DNA of 64,000 nt. Source: a virus. Position 1 is the first letter of the stretch, and each line of letters opens with the position of its first letter. Of this stretch, positions 19,422 through 28,054 are shown piece after piece. The notes beneath the pieces are model-generated. The model had not been told where the DNA came from. It did not search any database and saw only the letters and a list, made by a program, of their open reading frames with translations. The stretch spans positions 21,826-85,825 of IMG/VR virus record IMGVR_UViG_3300042301_002266; one strand, written 5' to 3'. Both the position numbers and the translations under genes were made by a program.

Positions 19422-19757
19422 ATGGAGTTCGCAGGACACAGGAAAATTAAAGACTTTTCAATAGATGGACAGATCTATGATGATGCTGATTTTCCAAGAC
19501 TTAGAGCTCAATATGAAATAATTGTTGAAGAATATATGAGAATTAAGGGTTATGTTCCTCATCTTGATTTAGATCCAGCATTTAGTACAAGTTACAATGG
19601 ACATTCGTTCGAATTTAAGATAACATGGTACGGTATATATCTAGGAAAGGTAAAAGCTAAATGTTACAAAGGAGTAGTTGGAAACAAGCTAGTTCCAATG
19701 AGTCCTACGACCCAGACCAAATCAGAGAAATCCTCAAAGTCTGTGGAATCGAAGTAG
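19422..19757 (+). CDS. Hypothetical protein upstream of primase
   Basis: 111 residues. Contains a mixed alpha/beta region (IIVEEYMRIKGYVPHLDLD, FEFKITWYGIYLGKVKAKC) and a low-complexity Ser/Lys tail (KSEKSSKSVESK) encoded in a 97-base overlap with the primase gene. Leaderless start. No family recognised. Confidence 0.65.
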   Translation: MEFAGHRKIKDFSIDGQIYDDADFPRLRAQYEIIVEEYMRIKGYVPHLDLDPAFSTSYNGHSFEFKITWYGIYLGKVKAKCYKGVVGNKLVPMSPTTQTKSEKSSKSVESK

Positions 19758-20611
19758 GAACAGAGTTAGACTCTGACTATCTAGTATTCTGCCCATTTCA
19801 CTATAATAAAAATACACCAGCGTGTGAAGTAAGCAAAGAAAAAGGTTTGTTTGTATGCTTCTCTTGTGGTGAGCGTGGAAACCTATTAGATCTTGTTATG
19901 AGAACTACTAATAGAAATTATTTTGAAGCAAGTAGAATTATTTCTTCAGCAGAAAGAAGCATTGACTTCTCTTCTGTTATTGAAAAAGATATTGAAGTTA
20001 AAGAAGAGTTTCAGGAGTTTGACCCTGGAACTGTAACAAGATTACATTCATCCTTAATGCAAGACGAAAGGGCACTAAGTTATTTTAATCGTAGAAACAT
20101 TCTTTCAGATGCAATGAAACACTTTAGGCTTGGATACTCAGAAAAGCAAGATATGGTAACTGTTCCAGTTTATTCTCACACAAACATATGTGTTGGATTC
20201 GTTGGTCGTTCAATTGAAGGAAAGTCTTTTAAGAATTCTACAGGTCTGCCAAGAAACAAAGTTTTGTTTAATCTAAACAATTGCAAGTTTAAAGATATTG
20301 TTATTGTAGAGTCATCTTTTGATGCAATTAGATTATGGCAACTTAACATCCCTGCTGTAGCAACTCTCGGTGCAAATTTAGGAAAGAATCAGATTAAGCT
20401 TTTAAACAAGTATGCAGTTAGAGTTATACTTGCTATGGATCAAGATGAAGCAGGAATGAAGTTAATGACCAACTTAAACAATAACTTAACTGTACCAGTC
20501 CTGGCAATGGACTTCCCAGATGAAGTAAAAGATATTGGAGATATGACAGATGAGCAAATTTTATCTTCATACAAACAAATTAAATCACTTGACTTAGCAT
20601 TGTCAATCTGA
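19661..20611 (+). CDS. DnaG-type DNA primase (CHC2 + Toprim)
   Basis: 316 residues; the start follows GGAAAGG. A CHC2 zinc site is visible (FCPFHYNKN near residue 43, CFSCGERGN near 66). The Toprim core has IVIVESSFDA (near 213), LGANLGKNQ, and AMDQDEAG (near 258). It makes RNA primers with the adjacent helicase. It is shorter than host DnaG and lacks an obvious C-terminal helicase-binding domain, usual for phage primases. Confidence 0.93.
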   Translation: MLQRSSWKQASSNESYDPDQIREILKVCGIEVGTELDSDYLVFCPFHYNKNTPACEVSKEKGLFVCFSCGERGNLLDLVMRTTNRNYFEASRIISSAERSIDFSSVIEKDIEVKEEFQEFDPGTVTRLHSSLMQDERALSYFNRRNILSDAMKHFRLGYSEKQDMVTVPVYSHTNICVGFVGRSIEGKSFKNSTGLPRNKVLFNLNNCKFKDIVIVESSFDAIRLWQLNIPAVATLGANLGKNQIKLLNKYAVRVILAMDQDEAGMKLMTNLNNNLTVPVLAMDFPDEVKDIGDMTDEQILSSYKQIKSLDLALSI

Positions 20612-20617
20612 TACAAT
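20589..20617 (+). promoter_or_regulatory. Promoter TTGACT-N17-TACAAT
   Basis: -35 TTGACT at 20589-20594 and -10 TACAAT at 20612-20617, spacer 17. An inverted repeat TTGAC-N8-GTCAA (20589-20606) overlaps the -35 and could be an operator. A small hairpin (GGTTC/GAACC, 20627-20643) lies in the leader. It would drive the SSB-like gene. Confidence 0.7.
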
Positions 20618-20665
20618 GTTTAGACAGGTTCACTTACCGAACCAACTATTAAGGAGAAATATATT

Positions 20666-21322
20666 ATGGCAAGTATTACAGGTTTAGCAAATATTAAAAA
20701 CCTAATTGATCGCCCAAGAAGCGAAAGTGGTCCAAAGGCTCGCTGGCTAAAGCTAGAAGATGGACAGTCCGTTAAGATTCGTTTTCTTAACGAAGTAGAT
20801 GCAGATTCAAAAAATTACAATACAGAACGTGGTTTAGCAATTGTATGTGCAGAACATACAAACCCTAAGGACTATCGCCGTAAGTGTGTATGCACTATGG
20901 ACGAAGAAGGTCGCTGTTATGGTTGTGAGATGAACCGCCGTGATCCAAAAGCAGGATGGAAAGCTCGTCTTCGCTACTACACAAACGTGTTGGTAGACGA
21001 GGGTACTGATGAACCATACGTTGCTATTTGGTCTCAAGGCGTTGGTCCAAAGTCACCAACAACAACAACAATTGTTGAATATGCTGGTGATACAGGGTCA
21101 ATCACAAATGTCATTTGGAGATTAAAGCGAACAGGAACTGGAACACAAACCAGTTACTCCCTATTCCCACTAACTACAGATGAGTCACCATTTGATTTTA
21201 AGGGTCTTGACCTTTACAATCTTGATGAAACTGCTGTACGTCAAGTAAAGTATTCAGACCAAGAAGCATTCTTCATGGGTCTTGATGCAGACGTAAATGC
21301 AAGTGCATCAGTTGACTGGTAA
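20666..21322 (+). CDS. Single-stranded-DNA-binding-type protein with Cys site
   Basis: 218 residues with AAGGAG upstream. A central Cys cluster (VCAEH, KCVCTMDEEGRCYGCEMN, residues about 60-90) suggests a bound zinc, with aromatic/basic beta strands around it and an acidic C-terminus (MGLDADVNASASVDW) as in many SSBs. Its own promoter and its position before the polymerase agree with an SSB role, which is inferred, not proven. Confidence 0.75.
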   Translation: MASITGLANIKNLIDRPRSESGPKARWLKLEDGQSVKIRFLNEVDADSKNYNTERGLAIVCAEHTNPKDYRRKCVCTMDEEGRCYGCEMNRRDPKAGWKARLRYYTNVLVDEGTDEPYVAIWSQGVGPKSPTTTTIVEYAGDTGSITNVIWRLKRTGTGTQTSYSLFPLTTDESPFDFKGLDLYNLDETAVRQVKYSDQEAFFMGLDADVNASASVDW

Positions 21323-21329
21323 AAGTTAG

Positions 21330-21359
21330 TTGACAATCGTGAGGGTGATGGGCTATAAT
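21330..21359 (+). promoter_or_regulatory. Strong promoter TTGACA-N18-TATAAT for DNA polymerase
   Basis: -35 TTGACA at 21330-21335 and -10 TATAAT at 21354-21359 both match consensus, with an 18-base spacer. It lies just after the SSB-like gene stop and upstream of the polymerase start. Confidence 0.85.
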
Positions 21360-21375
21360 TGCTTGTCACCCTCAC
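21339..21375 (+). promoter_or_regulatory. Inverted repeat spanning the polymerase promoter
   Basis: Perfect 10-base arms GTGAGGGTGA (21339-21348) and TCACCCTCAC (21366-21375), separated by 17 bases that contain the -10 box. The right arm begins at the expected transcription start. Because the left arm is not transcribed, this is a DNA-level operator candidate rather than an RNA hairpin. Confidence 0.65.
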
Positions 21376-21394
21376 TCATTATTATTGGAGAAAA

Positions 21395-24300
21395 ATGTAT
21401 CACAATCACCACTCGCACTCATACTATAGTTTGCTAGATGGTTTCTCCTCACCAGAAGAACTTCTGAAACGTGCAGAAGAGGTGGGGATGACAGCCCTAT
21501 CGCTCACAGACCACGGAACACTTAGTGGTCATAGAGACTTTCTTATTGCTGCCAAAGACACAAAGGTAAAACCAATTCTTGGTCTTGAGGCATACTTTAC
21601 ACCTGACCGTTTAGACAAAAGAGCAAAGAAAGATCGTGGAGCAGAAGATCAAATCTATAACCACTTAATTGTTCTTGCACAAAATGAAAATGGTTTACAG
21701 AACTTATCTAAGCTATCTGAAATTGGTTGGAACGAAGGCTTCTTTTCTAAGCCTAGAATTGACTTTGATGTCCTAGAAAAGTATTCATCAGACTTGGTAA
21801 TTGTCTCTGGATGTATGAATGGTATTATTGCTAAGGCAATTCAAAATGGCAACATGGAGATGGCTAAGAAGCACACAGCGTGGTTTAAAGAGGTGTTTGG
21901 AGATAACTTCTACATGGAGTTGCAGCCTCATAATCCTGCAGAACTAAATCATCAAATGTTAGAACTAGCAGACAACATGGGTATCAAGAGTACAGTAACA
22001 CTTGATTGCCACTATGCTTCTCCAGAGGATCGGATAGCAGAAGAAATTATGCTTATCCTTGGAACACACCCAAACATTCGCAAAGAAGCAAAGTTTGAAG
22101 ATAGCCGTAAGATTAAAGACCTTATTGAAAGATTAGATTATCTTTATGGAGATCGCTTTATGTCATTCAAGGACTTAGACATTTTCCTTATGGGTCATAA
22201 AGATGTTAAAGACTTAATGATTGATCAAGGAATTGATCGTGATGATTTATATGAAAACTCAGTTGAGATTTCTGAAAAGATTGGCTCCTATGACTTTAAA
22301 GAAAATCTTGATTTGCTTCCTGCTGAATACAAAGATCCAGATTACGAACTTGAGCAGTTAGCACTTACAGGTCTTGCCAAGCGTGGGTTTGCAGACAATG
22401 AAGAATACCTTGCAAGACTAAATGAAGAATTAGATATTATTAAGTCAAAGAACTTCTCATCTTACTTTATTGTTGTAGGCAATATGATTAACTGGTCAAA
22501 AGATAATAACATCTTAGTTGGTCCAGGTCGTGGATCAGCAGCAGGTTCTTTAGTTTGTTATGCACTAGGAATTACAGAAGTAGACCCAATTAAGTATGGC
22601 TTACTATTCTTCCGTTTTATTAATCCAGAACGTAATGACTTTCCAGATATTGATACAGACTATGAAGATCGTAAGCGTGGTCAAGTTAAAGAATATCTTT
22701 CTGACCAATACACTCACGTTGCATCTATCGCAACATTCTTAACATTCAAAGATAAGGGTGTTGTAAGAGACGTTGCTAGAGCTTTTCACGTTCCTTTGCC
22801 TGAGGTTAACAAGGCACTTAAAGGTGTTGAAACTTGGGATGAGTTTATGACAGCATCAGCATGTAAAGAGTTCCGTGAAAAATATCCAGAGGTCGTAAAG
22901 TATGCTGAAAGACTTCGTGGTCGTATTCGTGGAACAGGAATGCATGCAGCTGGTATTGTAGCCTCTAAGGATGAAATCTGGCGTTATGCTCCAATGGAAA
23001 CTCGTAAAGATACTCAGTCTGATGAAAGAGTACAGGTAGTTGCTGTTGATATGGAACAGGCTGCAGATATTGGTTTGATTAAAATTGATGCACTTGGTCT
23101 AAAAACTTTAACAGTAATTCACGATACATTAGATATTATTGTAGAGCGTAAAAAGAAGAAAGTTAATTTGCGTGAAATTCCTCTTGATGATAAAGAAGTT
23201 TATGCAGACCTAACAGCAGGGTTTACTCAGGGTGTATTCCAAGCAGAAGCAGTACCATATACAAACCTTTTGATTAAGATGGGTGTCTATAACTTTGACG
23301 AACTTGCTGCATCTAACGCACTAGTTAGACCAGGTGCCATGAATACTATTGGTGCAGAATACATTAAGCGTAAAAAGGGTAAGGCTCCAGTTAACTATGT
23401 ACACGAAATTGTAAAAGACTTTACAAAGGATACCTATGGCTGTATCTTATATCAGGAACAAGTCATGCTTGCCTGTGTGCATCTTGGTGGCATGTCTATG
23501 GCAGAAGCTGACAAGGTAAGAAAGATTATTGGTAAGAAAAAAGATGCTCGTGAGTTTGATCAGTACAAGGAACAGTTCGTTACTGGTGCCTCAAAGCATA
23601 TTGAAAAGAAGCAAGCAGAAAAGTTATGGCATGACTTTGAAGCACACGCAGGATACTCATTTAATAAATCACATGCTGTGGCTTACTCAATGTTATCTTA
23701 CTGGACGGCTTGGTTAAAGAAATATTATCCACACGAATTTATGTATTCTCTTCTTAAGAATGAAAAGGATAAGGATACTCGTACAGACTACCTGATTGAA
23801 GCAAAGCGTATGGGTATATCTATTAGACTTCCACATATTAACGAGTCTGACATTGACTTTTCCCTGGACGGAGATGCTATACGATTTGGACTTGGCAACA
23901 TTAAGTTTATTTCAGAAAACATTGGTAGCAAGATTATCGCTGAAAGACCATTTAGCAGTTATCAACAGTTTAAGGAATTTGTAACGGCTAAAGGTTCTGG
24001 AGTAAACAACAGAGCAGTAGAATCATTAAATAAGGTTGGTGCTGCAGCGTTTACGGATAATCCAAGAATTGGTGATGAGAAGGATAACTATTATGAGTAC
24101 CTTAACATTCCTGAGTTTACTAGTGACATGCCAAGATGGGTTGAAGCTTATGCAAGACCACTTGAAGAATACTCAGAAGAGGGTTCCTTCCTTGTAATGG
24201 CTATGGTAAAATCTATTAAGCGTGGTGACGGCTGGAGCAGAATTGAGATTGTAGACAAAACAGGTTCGGTTGGTATCTTTGATAGATCAGATACAGTAAT

Positions 24301-24655
24301 TGAACCAGGAAAGATCTACATATTCTTAGTTGCAGATAATCGAATTGGAGCATATGCAACTGCAGAAAACATGAAGGACCTAAGTGATCCATTTATTAAA
24401 TATATACAGGCTAAGACAATGACTCTTGCTGACAATGAGCTATACACAATTAGTTTTATTCCAAGAAAAACAAAGAGTGGTCAGAAAATGGCTAATGCAG
24501 TATTAGCAGATAGAGATAAAGAGTTATATTCTCTTGTAATTTTCCCTAATATGTATGCAACTGCATTAATTAATATGAAGCCAGGTACACATTGCAAGCC
24601 AGTATTACAAACAACAACATCAGGAAGCGTAACAGTAAAGGAGTTTGAAAGATGA
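21395..24655 (+). CDS. dnaE: DNA polymerase III alpha subunit (DnaE type)
   Basis: 1086 residues from ATG 21395 (GGAG upstream; an in-frame start at 21359 overlaps the -10 box and is rejected). The PHP domain keeps all nine metal ligands: HSH at 6-8, Asp15, TDHG, GLEAY, YNHL, SGCMNG and LDCHY. The polymerase core has GPGRGSAAGS (near 374) and the catalytic PDIDTDYED (near 416). An HhH and OB-type C-terminus follow. It is the phage replicase; the intact PHP suggests its own proofreading. Four-base overlap with the next gene. Confidence 0.95.
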   Translation: MYHNHHSHSYYSLLDGFSSPEELLKRAEEVGMTALSLTDHGTLSGHRDFLIAAKDTKVKPILGLEAYFTPDRLDKRAKKDRGAEDQIYNHLIVLAQNENGLQNLSKLSEIGWNEGFFSKPRIDFDVLEKYSSDLVIVSGCMNGIIAKAIQNGNMEMAKKHTAWFKEVFGDNFYMELQPHNPAELNHQMLELADNMGIKSTVTLDCHYASPEDRIAEEIMLILGTHPNIRKEAKFEDSRKIKDLIERLDYLYGDRFMSFKDLDIFLMGHKDVKDLMIDQGIDRDDLYENSVEISEKIGSYDFKENLDLLPAEYKDPDYELEQLALTGLAKRGFADNEEYLARLNEELDIIKSKNFSSYFIVVGNMINWSKDNNILVGPGRGSAAGSLVCYALGITEVDPIKYGLLFFRFINPERNDFPDIDTDYEDRKRGQVKEYLSDQYTHVASIATFLTFKDKGVVRDVARAFHVPLPEVNKALKGVETWDEFMTASACKEFREKYPEVVKYAERLRGRIRGTGMHAAGIVASKDEIWRYAPMETRKDTQSDERVQVVAVDMEQAADIGLIKIDALGLKTLTVIHDTLDIIVERKKKKVNLREIPLDDKEVYADLTAGFTQGVFQAEAVPYTNLLIKMGVYNFDELAASNALVRPGAMNTIGAEYIKRKKGKAPVNYVHEIVKDFTKDTYGCILYQEQVMLACVHLGGMSMAEADKVRKIIGKKKDAREFDQYKEQFVTGASKHIEKKQAEKLWHDFEAHAGYSFNKSHAVAYSMLSYWTAWLKKYYPHEFMYSLLKNEKDKDTRTDYLIEAKRMGISIRLPHINESDIDFSLDGDAIRFGLGNIKFISENIGSKIIAERPFSSYQQFKEFVTAKGSGVNNRAVESLNKVGAAAFTDNPRIGDEKDNYYEYLNIPEFTSDMPRWVEAYARPLEEYSEEGSFLVMAMVKSIKRGDGWSRIEIVDKTGSVGIFDRSDTVIEPGKIYIFLVADNRIGAYATAENMKDLSDPFIKYIQAKTMTLADNELYTISFIPRKTKSGQKMANAVLADRDKELYSLVIFPNMYATALINMKPGTHCKPVLQTTTSGSVTVKEFER

Positions 24656-24996
24656 ATCTAGATAATTTAGCAAAAGAAATTCATAAGAATGCAACAGAAA
24701 AAGGTTTTTGGGACTACATGTACTCAAATGCTGAACCAGTAGGAGATACATTTATCTTTTTTGGAAAGCAACTTGCAATGATTCATTCTGAAGTTACAGA
24801 AGTGCTTGAGGCTCTTCGTAAGCAAAAAGGTGAGCAAGAGGTAGTTGAAGAACTTGCTGACATTTTAATCCGTGTTCTTGATCTTTATGAGGGACTAAGA
24901 ATGCATGGAGATGTAAAGGACTCTCTAGAAGATACTTTAATGAAGAAGATTAATATTAATACAGAACGCCCAAAAATGCATGGCGTACTGGGATGA
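24652..24996 (+). CDS. MazG-like NTP pyrophosphohydrolase
   Basis: 114 residues. The helical MazG signature is present: HSEVTEVLEALRK near residue 42 and EELADILIRVLDL near 65, giving the ExxE...ExxD metal site. Such enzymes hydrolyse NTPs/dNTPs or lower ppGpp during infection. ATGA overlap with the polymerase gene shows coupling. Confidence 0.85.
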   Translation: MNLDNLAKEIHKNATEKGFWDYMYSNAEPVGDTFIFFGKQLAMIHSEVTEVLEALRKQKGEQEVVEELADILIRVLDLYEGLRMHGDVKDSLEDTLMKKININTERPKMHGVLG

Positions 24997-25002
24997 TATA
25001 AT
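24994..25002 (+). promoter_or_regulatory. Extended -10 TGATATAAT, leaderless
   Basis: An extended -10 TGATATAAT ends six bases before ATG 25009; no ribosome site precedes the ATG and no -35 is apparent, as expected for an extended -10 promoter. It probably drives the recombination genes that follow. Confidence 0.65.
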
Positions 25003-25008
25003 AGACAG

Positions 25009-25287
25009 ATGAAAATAAGAGGATATCTTCTAGAAGGAGTAAATGAAGAATTACTACTTGTAATTAGAGGATACGATGAAGAGCAAATGTATTCTATTAT
25101 TAAAAAATTAGAATCTATGCGTGATCAAGAAGTAAAAGAATTAGCGGAAGTATTGGAGAATCATTTAAATGACCGAATTAGCAATGGAAGAAATTCTGTC
25201 AAAGCTAGACCCCAAAACAAGAAAAAGGGTTCAGGCAGCAACAGAAGTAGAAATAGAAAAACAATCAACACCAAGCCTCAGTCTTAA
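25009..25287 (+). CDS. Hypothetical protein overlapping recA
   Basis: 92 residues. A helical N-terminal half (LLEGVNEELLLVIRGYDEEQM) is followed by a basic low-complexity tail (KARPQNKKKGSGSNRSRNRK) encoded in the 119-base overlap with recA. The tail may be the secondary reading of a recA frame. Leaderless start. Function unknown. Confidence 0.6.
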   Translation: MKIRGYLLEGVNEELLLVIRGYDEEQMYSIIKKLESMRDQEVKELAEVLENHLNDRISNGRNSVKARPQNKKKGSGSNRSRNRKTINTKPQS

Positions 25288-26176
25288 CGTTGGACTAAAG
25301 GGTGGTTTTGGATATGGACGGCAGATCCTAGTATGGGGAAACAAGTCTGCTGGTAAATCATCTTTTTGTTTACAGATGATTGGTGAAGCACAAAAAGCTG
25401 GAAAGACATGTGCGTGGATTGACTCTGAAGCATCATACTCTCCAGAGTGGGCAGAAAAACTAGGAGTAGATTCTAGCAAGTTAATTTACTCTTCTGCTAA
25501 AACAATTAATGACATGGTAGACGTTTCAGTAGACTTAATGAAAGCTGGAGTAGACATTCTTGTTGTTGATTCAATTTCTGCATTACTTCCTGCTATCTAT
25601 TTTGAAAAAGATGGTAACGAACTAAAAGACTTGCAGGATACTAAGCAAATTGGTGCAGAAGCAAAAGATATGACTCACGCAGTCAAAATGCTTAACTATG
25701 TAAATGAAAATACCTTGCTTGTTTTAATTTCACAGCAACGTAATAGTTTTGGTGGAATGCATGCAACTCACATCCCCACTGGTGGTATGGCTGTAAAGTT
25801 CTTTTCATCAACAATTGTAAAATTATGGTCATCAGAATCCGAAGCAAGTTCTATCAAAGACAAAGTATCTGTTGGAGATAGACTAATTGAACAGCGTGTT
25901 GGTCGTCCAGTAAATTGGACAATTGATTACAATAAGACAGGACCACAATTTATTAGTGGATCGTATGACTTCTATTTCCAGGGAGACCATGTTGGTGTAG
26001 ATAAGGTTGCAGACCTTGTTGATACAGCAGAGCTTATGGGAATCATTGAACGTGGTGGTGCTTGGTATACCGTACTAGACCAGAGACTGCAGGGTCGTGC
26101 AAAGGTTGTTGAGTATGTAAGAGAAAACCAAGAAGTGTTTGATACTTTAGAGTCACAGGTATATTCAAAGCTATGA
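25169..26176 (+). CDS. recA: RecA-like recombinase
   Basis: 335 residues; GGAGA precedes ATG 25169 (an ATG at 25184 is also possible). Walker A GNKSAGKSSF (residues 57-66), Walker B ILVVDSISAL (near 130), and an ISQQRNSFG / MAVKFFSS segment matching the RecA L2 and C-terminal core. Catalyses strand exchange for phage recombination-dependent replication. Followed by a zinc ribbon gene with an ATGA overlap. Confidence 0.92.
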   Translation: MTELAMEEILSKLDPKTRKRVQAATEVEIEKQSTPSLSLNVGLKGGFGYGRQILVWGNKSAGKSSFCLQMIGEAQKAGKTCAWIDSEASYSPEWAEKLGVDSSKLIYSSAKTINDMVDVSVDLMKAGVDILVVDSISALLPAIYFEKDGNELKDLQDTKQIGAEAKDMTHAVKMLNYVNENTLLVLISQQRNSFGGMHATHIPTGGMAVKFFSSTIVKLWSSESEASSIKDKVSVGDRLIEQRVGRPVNWTIDYNKTGPQFISGSYDFYFQGDHVGVDKVADLVDTAELMGIIERGGAWYTVLDQRLQGRAKVVEYVRENQEVFDTLESQVYSKL

Positions 26177-26358
26177 GTATAAATCCAGAAGACTTTATTA
26201 AGTTAAAAAAGAATGATGAATCAGAAGGACTAAAGGTAACTGGAACATTTGTTTGCCAAATCTGCATGGAGTCAATTGGATTTGCTGTTCTTAATGAAGA
26301 TGAAATGGTTCTTAAGTATACTTGTGCTGCAGGTCATAACAATGAGGCAAAGCTATGA
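26173..26358 (+). CDS. Small zinc-ribbon-like protein
   Basis: 61 residues with CQICM near residue 28 and a second Cys with His (CAAGHNNE) near 51, a plausible zinc site. Start and stop both overlap neighbours by four bases (ATGA), so it is translated within the recombination operon. Role unknown. Confidence 0.75.
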   Translation: MSINPEDFIKLKKNDESEGLKVTGTFVCQICMESIGFAVLNEDEMVLKYTCAAGHNNEAKL

Positions 26359-26660
26359 GTGAAGCAGGAGAACTAAAAAGAATAGGTGCTAAAGCACACA
26401 AGAACTCTGGTCGTGGTCAGTATCAAAAAGGTGATGGGTCATGGGAAGAGTTTATTGTAGATGTAAAAGAGGCAGGTAAAAGCTTTACACTGAATGAAAA
26501 TGTCTGGTCTAAGATTGTTACAGATACCTTAAGAACAGATATGAATAAATCACCAGCGTTACTCTTATCAATTGGTGAGAAAAGAAAGATAAGATTAGCA
26601 GTCATTGAATGGGCTGCTCTAGAAGATTTAATGGAGAGAGCAAATGGAATCAACACTTGA
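26355..26660 (+). CDS. PD-(D/E)XK nuclease, Holliday-junction-resolvase-like
   Basis: 101 residues. Has the archaeal resolvase-like order: GAKAHKNSGRGQYQKGD, then FIVDVKEAGKSFTL giving the D-x-K centre near residue 38, then LLLSIGEKRKIRLAVIEW. Small size fits Hjc/Hje-like enzymes. Its operon with RecA and RuvC-type genes supports a recombination role. The second metal residue cannot be fixed from sequence alone. Confidence 0.7.
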   Translation: MSEAGELKRIGAKAHKNSGRGQYQKGDGSWEEFIVDVKEAGKSFTLNENVWSKIVTDTLRTDMNKSPALLLSIGEKRKIRLAVIEWAALEDLMERANGINT

Positions 26661-26979
26661 TTATATTAACCAAGTAACAGAGTTTAATGACATTCATGAG
26701 TTTATGAATGATCCAGAACTTGATGAAGCAATGGCAATTATTGTTAAGATTATGATGAAGCCAGATATTCCATCTGTTCAGGCAGTAGCCCTAATTGGCA
26801 AACTACAAGCAATGAGTGTTAAGTTTGCTGTACTTGCAACATACTATACAACGGTAGCAAAAGGTCCATCTGGAAGCATTAATAACACAAAGAAAAACGT
26901 TTACTATACAATGAAAGATAGTCTTGATAAAATGGTAGATGCATTGAAGTATGTAGCAAGATATAACTTAGGAGCATAA
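26644..26979 (+). CDS. Hypothetical helical protein
   Basis: 111 residues, all-helical, with an acidic N-terminal half and FAVLATYYTTVAKG near residue 60. Between nuclease genes and translationally coupled to both. Similar proteins occur in actinophage recombination operons by my recollection; the function is unknown. Confidence 0.75.
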   Translation: MESTLDYINQVTEFNDIHEFMNDPELDEAMAIIVKIMMKPDIPSVQAVALIGKLQAMSVKFAVLATYYTTVAKGPSGSINNTKKNVYYTMKDSLDKMVDALKYVARYNLGA

Positions 26980-27755
26980 TGGCAAAGAATTTAATTAAAA
27001 CACTAACAACAAAACCAAGAAACACAAAGGTAGATGCTAAAAAGCTTCGTCTTGCAATCGGTAAGTCTTATCTACAGGGTAAGAATGGAACAGATTTTAA
27101 GAAAAAGAAAACCTTCTCACCATCCACAGTTGGTTATGGGTATGGTACTTGTGCCAGATACTGGAGCCTAGCGTTTACTGGAACTGAATTTAAAGATAGT
27201 TTTAATGCTCAGGGTATGGCTGCAATGAATGCAGGTACACAGGCTCATGAGCGTATTCAGGGTGCAATGGAAAAGGCTGGACTAGTTAAAGAACTAGAAC
27301 GTGAAATTAAGTCAGTCAATCCACCAATTCGTGGGTTTGCAGATATTATCATGGAAATAGATGGCGAAGAAGTTGTAGGAGAGATTAAAACAATAAAGGC
27401 AGAAAGTTTTGATATTCGTAAAGACACATCAACTGGAGCAGACAGCCACGTTGTACAGCTTTTAATTTATATGAAAGTTCTAGGATTGGAAGAAGGATTC
27501 TTCTTGTATGAGAATAAGAATTCACATGAGATTGCAGTAATTCCAATTGTAATGTCTGAAGAAAATAAAGTTTATGCTGATTACATCTTTGACTGGATGA
27601 AAGAAGTATATCAGGCTTGGGTAGATGGTAAAAACATTAAAAGACCATTTAAAGAAAATGCATTCCCTTGCACATACTGCCCAATCAAGGATTCTTGCTG
27701 GTCAAAACCAGATGGTAGAACTAAAATTGATTCATTAAAGGTACGCAGTCAATGA
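26979..27755 (+). CDS. Cas4-like Fe-S exonuclease (PD-(D/E)XK)
   Basis: 258 residues. First Cys in YGTCARYW (Cys58), then GTQAHERIQG, GFADIIMEIDG and VGEIKTIKA give the nuclease core, a Gln/Tyr motif (VVQLLIYMKVL) follows, and CTYCPIKDSC near the C-terminus supplies the other three Cys of a 4Fe-4S cluster. Such RecB/Cas4 family proteins resect DNA ends in phage recombination. Confidence 0.9.
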   Translation: MAKNLIKTLTTKPRNTKVDAKKLRLAIGKSYLQGKNGTDFKKKKTFSPSTVGYGYGTCARYWSLAFTGTEFKDSFNAQGMAAMNAGTQAHERIQGAMEKAGLVKELEREIKSVNPPIRGFADIIMEIDGEEVVGEIKTIKAESFDIRKDTSTGADSHVVQLLIYMKVLGLEEGFFLYENKNSHEIAVIPIVMSEENKVYADYIFDWMKEVYQAWVDGKNIKRPFKENAFPCTYCPIKDSCWSKPDGRTKIDSLKVRSQ

Positions 27756-28054
27756 TCAAAGCTTGTATTGAATGTGGAAATGATTTTGAGTTTAAGACTC
27801 ATAATCAAAAGTATTGTTCTCAAACATGCTGCAGAATTTCTACAAACAAAAGAATTATGGAAAAGTATTATGCAAAAAAGGAAAGGCTTGCAGGTAAGCA
27901 AAGACTTTGTTCCTGTGGATCAACCCTAAGTATGCATAATCCAGATTCTATATGTGTTCTTTGCCAAAATAAAAAGAAAAGAGAAAGAGCAAATACCGCT
28001 AAGGAGGCAATAAAGAATGCAATTGTCAAAACTTCTAAAACAAAAAGCAGATAG
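27752..28054 (+). CDS. Zinc-finger protein
   Basis: 100 residues. A MYM/CxxC-type N-terminal finger (CIECGNDFEF, YCSQTCCR) and a second pair (LCSCGS, CVLCQNKKK) indicate two zinc sites. The basic tail (AKEAIKNAIVKTSKTKSR) overlaps the next gene by 38 bases. DNA or RNA binding is inferred. Confidence 0.75.
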   Translation: MIKACIECGNDFEFKTHNQKYCSQTCCRISTNKRIMEKYYAKKERLAGKQRLCSCGSTLSMHNPDSICVLCQNKKKRERANTAKEAIKNAIVKTSKTKSR

